This document shows positions 52,583 to 60,971 of a DNA stretch of 64,000 nucleotides, piece by piece. How positions within the stretch are numbered: the stretch's first letter is position 1; each line of letters opens with the position of its first letter. The position numbers and the translations under genes were made by a program. Source of the DNA: Fuerstiella marisgermanici (GTDB lineage: Bacteria; Planctomycetota; Planctomycetia; Planctomycetales; Planctomycetaceae). The DNA is taken from the NCBI RefSeq assembly GCF_001983935.1, contig NZ_CP017641.1, forward strand, positions 7,304,001-7,368,000. Direction: 5' to 3'. The notes beneath the pieces were generated by a model, which was given only the letters and a program-made list of their open reading frames with translations, ran no database searches and had not been told where the DNA came from.

Positions 52583-55438
52583 ATGCTCACACTGACCCAG
52601 TCAACGAGTGCCGCAGGCACTGCCAAATACTTCGAAACGCTTTCTGCAGGGGACTATTATCTCGGTGAACGTGTCGTTGCTCTGTGGCGTGGCAAGACTG
52701 CCGGGCGGCTCGGGTTGACGGAAGGAAGTGAGCTAACCAAAGAGCAGTTCATGGCGTTGCTGGCGGGCAGGAATCCGGCCAACGGAAAGCCGCTGACACA
52801 ACGAAAGGTAAAGAATCGTAGACCTGGGATGGACATGACGCTAAGCGTCCCGAAGTCGGTCTCACTGGCATTTGCCATCAATAAAGATGAAGCCGTACTC
52901 ACGGCTTTCCGTGACGCTGTAAACACGACGATGGCGGAAGATGTCGAGCCGCTCATGCACCGGCGGGTTCGCGACGGGCAATACAGCGGCACGAAACAAC
53001 GGACCCAAACCGGCAACATGCTATGGGCCGGGTTTGAGCATAAGACTTCCCGGCCGGTCGGTGACCTCGTCGACCCCCAGCTTCATGCCCATTGTTTTGT
53101 CTTCAACGTGACAGAACAGGACGGGCAATTCTACGCAGCGGAGCTTGAAGAGATCGTGCGACGCAAAGCGAGACTCGAAGCGGGTTTCTATGCAAGGTTG
53201 GCGAAGAATCTGGAACAGAGCGGCTATCGGACCGTCCGAACCCGCAATCCTAAAACCGGACGACTGAGCTTCGAGATTGAAGGAATTGAGCGTTCGACAA
53301 TCGAGAAGTTCTCGACTCGAACAAAGCAGATCGAAGAACACGCGACCAAACACGGCATTACCGACGCTGCTCAAAAGGCTCAGCTTGGAAAAAAGCTGCG
53401 AGAAAAGAAAGACACGGGCACACCACTGGACTCGCTGCATGTTCATTGGGATAGCCGACTTACGGACGCGGAACGCGATGCGTTTCGAACGCTTCGCGGG
53501 GACGATGGGAAAAAACAAGCGGGTTTAATCTCTCCAGAAAAAGCCGTCCGCTTTGCCCTTGACCACCATTTCGAGAATGAGTCCACAGTAGAAGAGCATC
53601 AGTTGGTTGCCACGGCTCTACGCTACGCAGTGAAGCAGAGTCCTCAAGCCATCGAAGCGGCCCTGAATCATCCAGACATCATTCGGCAAGAGAAGGATGC
53701 GTTGGGAGCATCCCGTCGCTTTGTCACAACTCACGTCGTGCTTGAGCAAGAACGTTTCATGATTGAATTTGCCCGAGATGGGCGAGGAACAAAGAAAACG
53801 CTTTGTCCGGGGACACACGAATTTCAGCGAGACTATTTGAACAGTCAGCAAAGAGCAGTGGTGCAACACATCCGCGACAGCAGGGATCAAACGATCGTTG
53901 TGACTGGTGGTGCGGGTACCGGAAAAACGGCCACAATGAGTGAAGCGGCGGAAGCAATTGGCAGTGCCGGAAAGCAGGTCTTCGCTTGTGCTCCTTCAAC
54001 GTCCGCAACGGAGGTTCTCAAAGAAAGCGGGTTTGCGGAAGCAAAGACAGTTGAGCATCTGATCCGCAATACCAAATTGCATGACCGGCTTAGAGATCAA
54101 GTCATGCTGGTTGATGAAGCGGGCTTGCTAGACGCACGTTCCATGACGTCGCTCTTTCAAATCGCTGAAAAGCAAAATGCTCGCATCATCCTGGTTGGTG
54201 ACCCAAGACAACACGCGAGCCCAAAGCGAGGCGAGAGCCTCACGATCATTGAGAAGGAAGCGGGACTCAAGATTGCTCGGCTTGATAAGATCCAAAGACA
54301 GAAGGGAGATTATCGGGAGGCTGTTGAGCTGATCAGTCGTGGCAACGAAATCATTGACCAAGAGACGAAAGCGACGGGGTTACTGGCCGGCTTTGACAAG
54401 CTTTACGAAATGGGCAAAGTGATTGAGCTCAGAGACGAAGAGCGGCACGTCAAGCTTGCCGAAAGCTACATAGAGGCAAGCGAACGTGGAAAGTCCACAA
54501 TCGTCGTCGCCCCTACGCACGCTGAAGGCCGTGCGGTGACAGAAACCATTCGCGAGCGACTGCGAGAGAATGGGACGATCGCTACCGAAGAGAAACCGGT
54601 CTTGCAGTTACGGAGTCTGCATCTGACGAACGCCGAGAAGTCCGAGAGGTACAGCTACGATCAGGACGGCTTAATCGTGCAGTTCCACCAGAACGCCAAG
54701 GGAGGATTTACACGCGGCCAACGCTACCGAGTGGTCAAAACCGAGGGCACCCTTCCCGGGCTTGTTCCTTTCGATAAACCAAAAACAACGCCAAGGATCA
54801 TTCCGACTTCTCAAGCTGAAAGGTTTGAAGTGTACCGGGAAGATGCGATCGGGCTTTCTGTGGGTGATACCGTCCGCTTCACGCTTGGCGGATCTGGAAT
54901 CGATAAGAAGAGCCGCATTGCTAACGGTCGAATTGATGAAATCAAAGCGTTTCAGGTGAATGGAGATCTCGTGCTAAAGAGTGGCATTGTGGTCAGTCGC
55001 AACTATGGTCACCTGAATCACGGCTTCGTCGTAACCAGCCACTCCAGTCAAGGCCACACAAGGGACATTGCCATCGCCGCGATGGGATCGGACTCTTTGC
55101 CCGCAGTCAACGCTCGTCAAGCCTACGTGACCATCAGCCGCGGTCGCCACGACGTGAAGTTGTTTGTCGACGACAAAGCGGCCGTTCGGCGGGCAATCCA
55201 GAGAGCTGGGACGCAGCTTTCCGCTACGGAATTGATGGCGAAAGCGACCGGCCAGCAGCTTTCGCATGAGACGAAACGCACGGCGGACAGAACACTGGCC
55301 ATGGAACACCGCCGTAGAACCCTGCGGGATCGCGTGCGACGTTGGTGGCAGAGCTTTGGACCGAGAGTTGGTCAGGCTATCGCGAATAGCCGCCCTGTGT
55401 CGCCGTCCCCGGCTCCGCCTGAATTAAGGAGATGCTAA
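52583..55438 (+). CDS. MobF-family relaxase-helicase (TraI/TrwC-like)
   Basis: A 951-aa protein. The relaxase domain (about 1-300) has tyrosines near the N-terminus (Y16, Y25, Y26) and the histidine set H153 with H168 and H170 (PQLHAHCFVFN), matching the 3H metal site of MobF enzymes. The helicase part has Walker A GGAGTGKT (442-449), VMLVDEAGLLD, GDPRQHA and a C-terminal NYGHLNHGFVVTSHSSQGHT motif. It nicks oriT, stays linked through a Tyr and unwinds the strand for transfer. The gene ends 4 bp before a 127-aa protein gene. A decayed relative lies at 58931-59141. Confidence 0.92.
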   Translation: MLTLTQSTSAAGTAKYFETLSAGDYYLGERVVALWRGKTAGRLGLTEGSELTKEQFMALLAGRNPANGKPLTQRKVKNRRPGMDMTLSVPKSVSLAFAINKDEAVLTAFRDAVNTTMAEDVEPLMHRRVRDGQYSGTKQRTQTGNMLWAGFEHKTSRPVGDLVDPQLHAHCFVFNVTEQDGQFYAAELEEIVRRKARLEAGFYARLAKNLEQSGYRTVRTRNPKTGRLSFEIEGIERSTIEKFSTRTKQIEEHATKHGITDAAQKAQLGKKLREKKDTGTPLDSLHVHWDSRLTDAERDAFRTLRGDDGKKQAGLISPEKAVRFALDHHFENESTVEEHQLVATALRYAVKQSPQAIEAALNHPDIIRQEKDALGASRRFVTTHVVLEQERFMIEFARDGRGTKKTLCPGTHEFQRDYLNSQQRAVVQHIRDSRDQTIVVTGGAGTGKTATMSEAAEAIGSAGKQVFACAPSTSATEVLKESGFAEAKTVEHLIRNTKLHDRLRDQVMLVDEAGLLDARSMTSLFQIAEKQNARIILVGDPRQHASPKRGESLTIIEKEAGLKIARLDKIQRQKGDYREAVELISRGNEIIDQETKATGLLAGFDKLYEMGKVIELRDEERHVKLAESYIEASERGKSTIVVAPTHAEGRAVTETIRERLRENGTIATEEKPVLQLRSLHLTNAEKSERYSYDQDGLIVQFHQNAKGGFTRGQRYRVVKTEGTLPGLVPFDKPKTTPRIIPTSQAERFEVYREDAIGLSVGDTVRFTLGGSGIDKKSRIANGRIDEIKAFQVNGDLVLKSGIVVSRNYGHLNHGFVVTSHSSQGHTRDIAIAAMGSDSLPAVNARQAYVTISRGRHDVKLFVDDKAAVRRAIQRAGTQLSATELMAKATGQQLSHETKRTADRTLAMEHRRRTLRDRVRRWWQSFGPRVGQAIANSRPVSPSPAPPELRRC

Positions 55439-55442
55439 TACG

Positions 55443-55826
55443 ATGACACTTGATTCTGCTTCCGTTCACTTTCTGCCAAAAGCCGCGTTGCCCGACGCCG
55501 ACACTTCAGCCGCGTGGCAGCTTCTCGACACCGGTACGTCGATGCCCATGATGTTTCAGCTACATCTCAGATCGGGTGAAGTCATTTTTTTTCCCTACTC
55601 AGACTTGCGAGAAGTGCGTCTGCGTGATGCCGGATTCATCCAGCTGGCTTTGTTGGGTGTCGCACAATATCGCGTATCAATCTCCGGGCGTCTGCTCAAG
55701 GAACTGGCTACGGTCCTCGGTCTCGGGCGTGTGCGTTCGATGCACGTCGCCGATCCTCGTGATATCTCCCGCCCCGAAGACATGCCTACAATTGAAGCCA
55801 TTGACATCGAAGTCGTAACCGACTGA
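55443..55826 (+). CDS. Relaxase-linked hypothetical protein (copy 1)
   Basis: A 127-aa protein with a conserved LDTGTSMPMMFQLHLRSGEV, YSDLREVRLRDAGFIQLALL and GRVRSMHVADPRD. No known domain is recognised. The gene starts 4 bp after the relaxase stop, and a close paralog (59146-59538) lies just after a relaxase remnant, so the pair relaxase plus this protein is a stable unit. It may be a relaxase accessory. The remainder of the protein is beta-rich. Confidence 0.7.
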   Translation: MTLDSASVHFLPKAALPDADTSAAWQLLDTGTSMPMMFQLHLRSGEVIFFPYSDLREVRLRDAGFIQLALLGVAQYRVSISGRLLKELATVLGLGRVRSMHVADPRDISRPEDMPTIEAIDIEVVTD

Positions 55827-56136
55827 TATCGTGGAGATCGGATCAAACAGTGTCGCCCGCGGTGGCGTTCACTGGTCAACATAGATGAGCAGTGGAGACG
55901 ATCTTCGCCGCCGTCGCGGGCTCACCCGCTACTCAACGGGGCAATGGGAAAGAAGTCGTGTATGGTCAGCGGATCAATAGCTGGGAGTCGCCAAAGCTAG
56001 ATCTGTGACCAACACGAAGAAGTGATGTTACCAAAAAGTCAACCGTTTTTTCTCTACGGATCGTCGTTTCACCGTAGGCCCTGAAGATCGTGGATCAGGC
56101 AAAATTATCAAGAGAATTTCGGCTGCCGTGGTATTG

Positions 56137-56250
56137 CTAGTCGGACTGAAATCCGCTTCCCCATGCATGGACCGCCAACAGAAAGACATTAATCCCACGA
56201 TTCCGCTTGCCGGACTTGAGATTCAACGGCCAGTCATCACCGTGACCAGT
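56137..56250 (-). pseudogene. Fragment of an ArdC-like gene
   Basis: The minus-strand translation GDDWPLNLKSGKRNRGINVF, then LLAVHAWGSGFQSD and a stop, matches residues 38-71 of the intact ArdC-like protein (GDGWPRNLQSRKPYRGVNVF then LLAVEAMQRGFSSD). The match ends at a stop codon in place of the expected Tyr. It is the remnant of a second copy, possibly from a related element. Confidence 0.75.
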
Positions 56251-56580
56251 CAGCGTGTTGATCAAGAATGCCTCAGGACGGGGCGTTATACATCGGTCCT
56301 TTGCCCCCATGAATTTGACAAGCAGACAAAACATGCGGCATGTTGCTTGCGATGTCCCGTTATCCGAAAAAGACACTGGTCCCGCTGAAGGTGATCTTTG
56401 CTAAATTGAGCAAAGCCAAACGCAGGTCGCTGACTAGGAGTGCTCCGAGGCCGAAGGCAAAGCGGCCAAAATTCGGTGGCCGCTGCCGTCGTCGCAGGCG
56501 GTATCCTCGACCAAAAAGATAATCCGTTCCGACGCAACAAGAACAGCCCCCACCAATAGAAATTGGACGAGCCTCTCGTT

Positions 56581-56646
56581 AGGCTGGCAATCGTCAATGC
56601 TCATTTGGTCAATAGAAAGAAGCAGGACTCTCTGCAGAGAGTCAAC
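56581..56646. repeat. 66-bp diverged repeat, copy A
   Basis: Matches 60534-60599 at about 53 of 66 positions, both starting AGGCTGGCAATCG. Copy A contains a perfect 18-bp palindrome, GACTCTCTGCAGAGAGTC (56626-56643). Both copies lie on the upstream side of minus-strand genes or fragments, so a shared regulatory leader is possible. Confidence 0.6.
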
Positions 56647-56713
56647 CCGGCATGTGTGACATCTTGGGACCGCAACGCCGTAGACACGGAAAACCGTAGA
56701 GGCTGATCGTCGT

Positions 56714-57703
56714 TCAAGACAGCTCGAGTTGCTTCGTCGTCGGCTGTTGCACAAGATCGATTTTGATAGGACAAGGCAGATTTGGCTCCGCATCTGTCGG
56801 TGGCGGATTCGTCGCTTCAGGGAAACGTGTCCCAAGGATCCAGTCGGCCGCTTTTTGAGCCGCTCCTGCCGCTTTGATGACGAGACGCTTGTCACCTTTG
56901 AGCTGCTTTCTCCAGTTGTCAATATATGAGGCAGCTGGTTGAATGGTTGATTCACTGATTCCGGCGGTTGCCGCGAGAAACGCGGCAGACATTTCAGCCA
57001 CAAGCTCCTCGCGACTGTAGTCCGGGCTACCAAAGGCTGTCAGGTTGGTATCGAGACCGCGATTTAAACGACTGCTGTGTCCAGTGCTGTGGGAGATCTC
57101 GTGAAACAAAGTCGCGTAGTAGCTTTCAGGACTTTCAAATCGATCGGGTTCTGGCATCACGACCTGATCGGTCGAGGGGCGATACAGAGCCTGAGTTCCC
57201 TTGAACTTGACGTCTGGCCCCTCGCAGTAGCCGGTGATGATATCTTCCGCCGCCTTCAATGGCTCGAACGGAGGTGTGTTGGGATCGGGTTTGGCAACGT
57301 CCGGCGGATCGATTCCATCGCACTGTTCGGCGTTGAAGACGTTATAATGACGCAGTACTGGCGGATTGGTTTTTTCGCCGGTCTCCTTGTCTTCCTTCTC
57401 AATCTGCTTCCAGAGAACAACAAGCGAAGACGTTTCGCCTTTGCGGACATTTCCACCTTTGGCCAAAGCTTGTTTAAAGGTCAGCCAGTAATCTGACGAA
57501 AAGCCGCGTTGCATCGCCTCGACGGCCAACAAGAAAACATTCACCCCGCGATAGGGTTTCCGGGACTGCAGATTTCTCGGCCACCCGTCCCCTCCTCTGC
57601 GTCGGATCGGGCTTCGCCAAGGAACGGTTCCAGCATCCATGAGCTCGAGAATTCGGTCGGTGACTTCCTGATAAATATCACGACGCTGTTTTCGTTTTGC
57701 CAT
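56714..57703 (-). CDS. ArdC-like antirestriction protein (zincin metallopeptidase domain)
   Basis: A 329-aa protein. The N-terminal domain (about 8-125: DIYQEVTDRILELMDAGTVP, NVFLLAVEAMQRGFSSDYWL) matches the ArdC single-strand DNA-binding domain. The zincin domain has LFHEISHSTGHSSRLNR (H201, E202, H205) and a later EELVAEM. ArdC proteins protect incoming mobile DNA from host restriction. ATG 57703 is chosen over an in-frame start at 57829, since the added 42 residues are unlike the family. A CAGTCTT/AAGACTG dyad lies just upstream. Confidence 0.88.
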   Translation of the reverse strand: MAKRKQRRDIYQEVTDRILELMDAGTVPWRSPIRRRGGDGWPRNLQSRKPYRGVNVFLLAVEAMQRGFSSDYWLTFKQALAKGGNVRKGETSSLVVLWKQIEKEDKETGEKTNPPVLRHYNVFNAEQCDGIDPPDVAKPDPNTPPFEPLKAAEDIITGYCEGPDVKFKGTQALYRPSTDQVVMPEPDRFESPESYYATLFHEISHSTGHSSRLNRGLDTNLTAFGSPDYSREELVAEMSAAFLAATAGISESTIQPAASYIDNWRKQLKGDKRLVIKAAGAAQKAADWILGTRFPEATNPPPTDAEPNLPCPIKIDLVQQPTTKQLELS

Positions 57704-57726
57704 CGCTCCTCTCAAAGTCTGACCGG

Positions 57727-57747
57727 CAGTCTTATCACTAAAGACTG
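57727..57747 (-). promoter_or_regulatory. Candidate operator upstream of ardC-like gene
   Basis: CAGTCTT (57727-57733) and AAGACTG (57741-57747) form a perfect 7-bp dyad with a 7-base centre, starting 24 bp before the ArdC-like start codon. Direct AGTCTGAC repeats flank it. Confidence 0.45.
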
Positions 57748-57832
57748 TGACAGTCTGACGGTTGGATTGTTGCAGTGCCTCGTTGTGCCACAACGGCGGC
57801 GACTGCGTCAACACAAAATCGGTGACCACCTT

Positions 57833-58321
57833 TCACGGTTGATCCGCAAGTTGATCTCGGAGTAACCCCAGAGCTTGGTTCACTGCAGTCGTGATTTGTT
57901 GGCAACTCGAGCAGCCCTCCTCTGACTCGACACCGAGGATGACCTCGCCGGTGTGAATGCACTGGACCGTCCAAGTTGGTCTTGAGGTGATACGTCCTCC
58001 GGTTTCTGGGAAGAAGCGGGTGCGGAACGGGCCAGGAGTCATCTGTATGAACTGACGGACTGTTTGAGTCTCGGCCTCTGTGAGAGCTGTTTGGGCTTTC
58101 GACTGTCGTGCTGACTCCAGTGCGATGCAAATCGTCCGGGCATTGATTTTGGCCGTTTGCTGATCTTCCCAGTAGCTCAGCCCCAAGATGAATTGCTGCG
58201 TAGACTTGCAAAAGAGATCGACGGTCCGATCGACGCTATCGACTCCATGTGCCAAGCTGTAAGGACCGGGAAAGTCTGTGAAGAACTTTGAAAGTGTGTC
58301 TGTTGAGGTTTGTTGTGTCAT
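57833..58321 (-). CDS. Hypothetical protein
   Basis: A 162-aa soluble protein with no recognised domain. It includes GLSYWEDQQTAKINARTI and a C-terminal GCSSCQQITTAVNQ with a Cys pair. ATG 58321 follows GAAGGA at about 6 bp and is preferred over ATG 58348. It lies upstream of the ArdC-like gene on the same strand and may share its regulation. A 26-bp inverted repeat lies 40 bp upstream. Confidence 0.6.
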   Translation of the reverse strand: MTQQTSTDTLSKFFTDFPGPYSLAHGVDSVDRTVDLFCKSTQQFILGLSYWEDQQTAKINARTICIALESARQSKAQTALTEAETQTVRQFIQMTPGPFRTRFFPETGGRITSRPTWTVQCIHTGEVILGVESEEGCSSCQQITTAVNQALGLLRDQLADQP

Positions 58322-58930
58322 AATGTTTCCTTCTGTTTGATTGACCATGCAGACCTACTTCTGCTCTTCCAATCGTGTCGCAAGGGTCTTCGCGGAACGC
58401 GATTTGTTGAAGCTGGCGTTCTTCACGTCGGCTGCAGACAAACCCTTGCGACACGATTGGAAGAGCAGGAAACTGCGTGGATCGTCAGTCAAATAGAAGG
58501 AACAGACTCTCAACAGCAAACTCGCTTGCTCATAATAGTTAGATGGTTCTCTACGAATGGCCCAGCAGGTGACGGCAGCCCAGCGATAGTCATACAGCAA
58601 CGCAGTGATTTCGCCGTTGGTTGTGGATCAGCGATCAGGTCACGTTGCGTAGAACACGGTTTCTTGTTGCACAGAAGGATATCAGTGGTCCATAACTGCA
58701 CCGCAATGGATGCGATGCAGTATTGGATATGCCGTTCAAAATGACATCGCTGAAACACGTCCGAGCCGTCCGCGTGGTGGTGAAGAATCGGTATCCAATC
58801 TTCGCGTGTTTCGGCTTTCGAAAATCAGGCACCGATCGTGAAGCCCGGGAATGAAACTGGATTCGTACGTTTTTCGACCGGATGTGTTTCCATGCAGCAG
58901 CCGCACGATCTCGGTACAAGCCATTCGTAG
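58322..58930. other. Intergenic region with perfect inverted repeat
   Basis: No gene is supported in these 609 bases. The notable content is the perfect 26-bp inverted repeat at 58361-58468. The right part runs into a relaxase remnant. Confidence 0.55.
58361..58468. repeat. Perfect 26-bp inverted repeat
   Basis: 58361-58386 (CTGCTCTTCCAATCGTGTCG, then CAAGGG) is the exact reverse complement of 58443-58468, with a 56-bp spacer. A shortened relative, CTCTTCCAATCGT, occurs at 51713-51725 before another element gene. It may be a recombination or protein-binding site, or mini-element ends. Confidence 0.85.
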
Positions 58931-59141
58931 AGCTATGATCGCGATGGCTTGGTTGTACAGTTTCACCAAAATGCCAAAGGCGGGTTTGTTCGCGGCCGCC
59001 GCTACCGCGTCCTGACGAGCGAATGTGCGGGAACGGGTGCGTCGGTGGTGGCAGAATTTCGGGCCTCAGGTCCGCCAACGCCTCACGAACAACCGCCCAA
59101 TTTCGCCGGTCCCCACTCCGCCCGGATTAAGGAGAAGCTAA
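58931..59141 (+). pseudogene. Remnant of a MobF relaxase gene
   Basis: The translation begins SYDRDGLVVQFHQNAKGGF and matches the intact relaxase near residue 695 (YSYDQDGLIVQFHQNAKGGF, in part). It then shifts frame and continues as RVRRWWQNFGPQV to PTPPGLRRS and a stop, matching the last about 35 residues of the relaxase. A deletion of about 200 codons plus a frameshift joined the two parts. The stop is 4 bp before the paralog of the relaxase-linked protein, the same spacing as in the intact pair. Confidence 0.85.
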
Positions 59142-59145
59142 CGCC

Positions 59146-59538
59146 ATGTCACCCAATTCTGCATCGGTTCACTTTTTGCCGAAGGCTGGCCTTCCGAAGG
59201 TCGACGATTCAGCCGCATGGCAGATTCTCGACACCGGGGCTTCAATGCCCATGATGTTTCAACTGCATCTGAGATCGGGCGAAGTTGTTTCTTTTCCCTA
59301 TTCAGATTTGCGGGAAGTCCGACTTCGAGATGCCGGCTTCATCCAGCTGGCCCTGCTGGGAGTGGCACACTACCGAATTTCGATTTCCGGTCGCCTGCTA
59401 ACAGAACTGGCCACGCTGCTCGGCCTCGGTCGCGTGCGTTCGTTGCATGTGGCCGACCCCCGCGACGTCTCTCGGCCTGAAGAAATACCTACGATTGAAG
59501 AGATCACCATTGAGGTCATCGCAGACGAGATGGTGTAG
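59146..59538 (+). CDS. Relaxase-linked hypothetical protein (copy 2)
   Basis: A 130-aa paralog of the 127-aa protein at 55443-55826, with LDTGASMPMMFQLHLRSGEV, YSDLREVRLRDAGFIQLALL and GRVRSLHVADPRD shared. Copy 2 lies behind a relaxase remnant, yet its own frame is intact and well kept, which argues that the protein remains under selection. The function is unknown. Confidence 0.7.
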   Translation: MSPNSASVHFLPKAGLPKVDDSAAWQILDTGASMPMMFQLHLRSGEVVSFPYSDLREVRLRDAGFIQLALLGVAHYRISISGRLLTELATLLGLGRVRSLHVADPRDVSRPEEIPTIEEITIEVIADEMV

Positions 59539-59565
59539 GCCACTGCAAACATAATACGGGCTGAC

Positions 59566-59675
59566 GCGGGGCAATGGGAAAAGAGTTGCTGTTTGTCCCT
59601 GCCGCTCGGCGTGAGGCGCCACGGTTGCAGGGCACGAATCAAAGTAATCGGCTCGCCCCTTTCCCATCGCCCCGC
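59566..59675. repeat. 110-nt imperfect hairpin element
   Basis: GCGGGGCAATGGGAAAAG (59566-59583) pairs with 59658-59675 at 16 of 18 positions, and shorter CCCTGC/GCAGGG arms occur inside. It lies between convergent genes and may end both transcripts or be a MITE-like unit. The left arm motif recurs at 55937-55955 after copy 1 of the accessory gene. Confidence 0.6.
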
Positions 59676-59694
59676 TCCGAATTTCGCTTATCAG

Positions 59695-59952
59695 TCATTC
59701 AATCGCCGGACGAGGCCATCGAACAGGCATGTCTGGATCTAAGTCGACGATCTCTTCGTCGCTGATCCATGCTGTGGCTGGTCGCGATTCGAGGAACGAC
59801 CATTCGTAGCGGGCCGGTGTCCATCCGGTGGATTCGGTGAAGACTTCGATTAGTGATCCGGCGTGGACGGGCTGGCCGTCGAGATAGTGCCGCAGCCCAC
59901 TGGATTCGTGCTGTAGTTCTAAATGGCCCGTGAGTTTGGTTTGATCGTTCAT
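59695..59952 (-). CDS. Small conserved hypothetical protein (DUF5348-like)
   Basis: An 85-aa protein: GLRHYLDGQPVHAGSLIEVF, then TGWTPARYEWSFLESRPATA. The pattern of a short hydroxylated strand, a HAGS turn and a WxPxRYEW strand recalls DUF5348-type proteins of mobile elements. Function is not known. It is transcribed in the same direction as the next small gene, with 165 bp between. Confidence 0.55.
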   Translation of the reverse strand: MNDQTKLTGHLELQHESSGLRHYLDGQPVHAGSLIEVFTESTGWTPARYEWSFLESRPATAWISDEEIVDLDPDMPVRWPRPAIE

Positions 59953-60083
59953 CGGCGTCCCTCCTCCGCATTCGTGTTGCGGTGATGCTTTGTCTCAGAG
60001 GTAGCACGGACAAGCGAAAACTACAACAACCGATCCACTCACGATTTCGCATCGCTGTGGGTGTGCAGTGCCACGGGTGAAAG

Positions 60084-60108
60084 AGCGTACCGAAGCTGGT
60101 CCGGTACG
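60084..60108 (-). terminator. Hairpin terminator after small gene
   Basis: GCGTACCG (60084-60091) pairs with CGGTACGC (60101-60108). On the minus strand it begins 10 bases after the stop of the 85-aa gene and is followed by TCTTTC. Confidence 0.6.
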
Positions 60109-60117
60109 CCCTGAAGG

Positions 60118-60375
60118 TTATGACTGATCGGAATCGGCATCGTCCTGAATCTGTCCGCAGATCCATGTGTGTGCCAGATCGCTCAGCTTGGCGAGAACCA
60201 GCAGATCGTCCCTGCGGAAACTTTTCGTGTGTTTCCAGTCGTCTCCGTCACGGTAGGCTCGCTCGAACGTCGTGTTGAAGAAATCCTGACCTTCGGACGA
60301 AGTATTCCGGAAGATCGCGGCACTGACGAGGCCGAAGCGAATGCGGTGAACGGGTTGATTATTTTGCTGTGACAT
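60118..60375 (-). CDS. Small conserved planctomycete hypothetical protein
   Basis: An 85-aa protein: MSQQNNQPVHRIRFGLVSAA, then IFRNTSSEGQDFFNTTFERA, DGDDWKHTKSFRRDDLL and LAHTWI. The pattern of an N-terminal strand pair and a DGDxWKxxxSFxRDDLL segment is familiar from small proteins near mobile elements in this phylum, seemingly a beta-sheet single-strand-binding-like fold. The role is unknown. A TCCTTT ribosome-site complement lies just upstream of its start. Confidence 0.65.
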   Translation of the reverse strand: MSQQNNQPVHRIRFGLVSAAIFRNTSSEGQDFFNTTFERAYRDGDDWKHTKSFRRDDLLVLAKLSDLAHTWICGQIQDDADSDQS

Positions 60376-60883
60376 AACTGTCTCCTTTGTTGTTGGTTAA
60401 ATGAGGCTCGCTTTTGCCAGCCGTACGCGCCCGAAGCCAGCTTGGAACAGCGGCGTCATGGACCACACGTTTGTGCGGGCAGGCCATTGATGACGATGGG
60501 CCAAGCTGGCATTCAGCGAATCGAGGCTGGCAATCGCCAGAGCTCATTTCTCCAATGGAAGGAAGCAGGAATCTTTGCAGGAAGTCAATCCCTTCACCGA
60601 CAATCGCAAAACGGTATTCATGATGCGGACTGCTCCGGTCGCCATCCGCCGATGGTTGACACTTGTTCAAGCGTGGTTGGGGCGACTGGACGCACCAATT
60701 TCGGAGAAGAGATGGACCAACGTGCCGCTGGATCGTCACTGGTGTGGCTTAGTCGTCATTGACCTGTGTGGAAATGTGTAGCTGTGATCGCTTCGTGGGA
60801 TTCGATCCAGGAAGGCGACGGTCATCTCGCTTTGAGATTTTTTTCCGCCGATCAATGAACCCGCGTTGACTTTGGACAGTAAG
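60376..60883. other. Intergenic region between element genes and blaI
   Basis: No gene is supported. It contains copy B of the 66-bp repeat (60534-60599) and, at its right end, the blaI promoter. The true right boundary of the mobile element may lie here. Confidence 0.5.
60534..60599. repeat. 66-bp diverged repeat, copy B
   Basis: Pairs with 56581-56646 at about 53 of 66 positions. It lies about 160 bp upstream of the small minus-strand gene at 60118-60375. Confidence 0.6.
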
Positions 60884-60895
60884 TGGCAGTACATT
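60866..60895 (+). promoter_or_regulatory. Candidate blaI promoter
   Basis: TTGACT (60866-60871) and TACATT (60890-60895) lie 18 bp apart. The -10 box falls inside the first operator copy, so a bound repressor would block RNA polymerase. Confidence 0.6.
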
Positions 60896-60933
60896 GCCAT
60901 TGGCAGTACATTGCCATTGGCAGTGCATTGCCA
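60884..60933 (+). promoter_or_regulatory. Three tandem BlaI-type operators
   Basis: TGGCAGTACATTGCCA occurs at 60884-60899 and 60901-60916, and TGGCAGTGCATTGCCA at 60918-60933. Each is a TGGCA/TGCCA dyad, with a 17-bp period. The set ends 38 bp before blaI, as expected for an autorepressed regulator pair. Confidence 0.8.
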
Positions 60934-60971
60934 CGCCCCCGCAGCTACCAACCAATCACGGAAAATTGACT

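Larger units (their letters stand above)
55827..56713. other. Intergenic decay region with ardC fragment and repeats
   Basis: Nothing complete is found. It includes a GGGGCAATGGGAAA motif (55938-55951) shared with 59568-59581, a fragment of an ArdC-like gene (56137-56250) and a 66-bp repeat (56581-56646). Longer frames, such as 56434-57033 on the minus strand, overlap the real ArdC gene and lack features. Confidence 0.6.
42394..60500. mobile_element. Integrative mobilizable/conjugative element (right end not defined)
   Basis: The left end is set by the tRNA-Val gene and its adjacent integrase. The content is integrase, excisionase-like protein, regulator, a membrane module, VirD4/TraG-like ATPase, MobF relaxase and ArdC-like antirestriction protein. 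These genes differ from the surrounding carbohydrate and signalling genes. No second copy of the tRNA 3' end was found by eye to 64000, so the right boundary at about 60.5 kb is only where element-type genes stop. Confidence 0.7.

Noticed and set aside
56434-57033. A 199-codon minus-strand frame
   Set aside because: It overlaps the ArdC-like gene in another frame. Its similarity to a frame at 60359-60739 is explained by the shared 66-bp DNA repeat.
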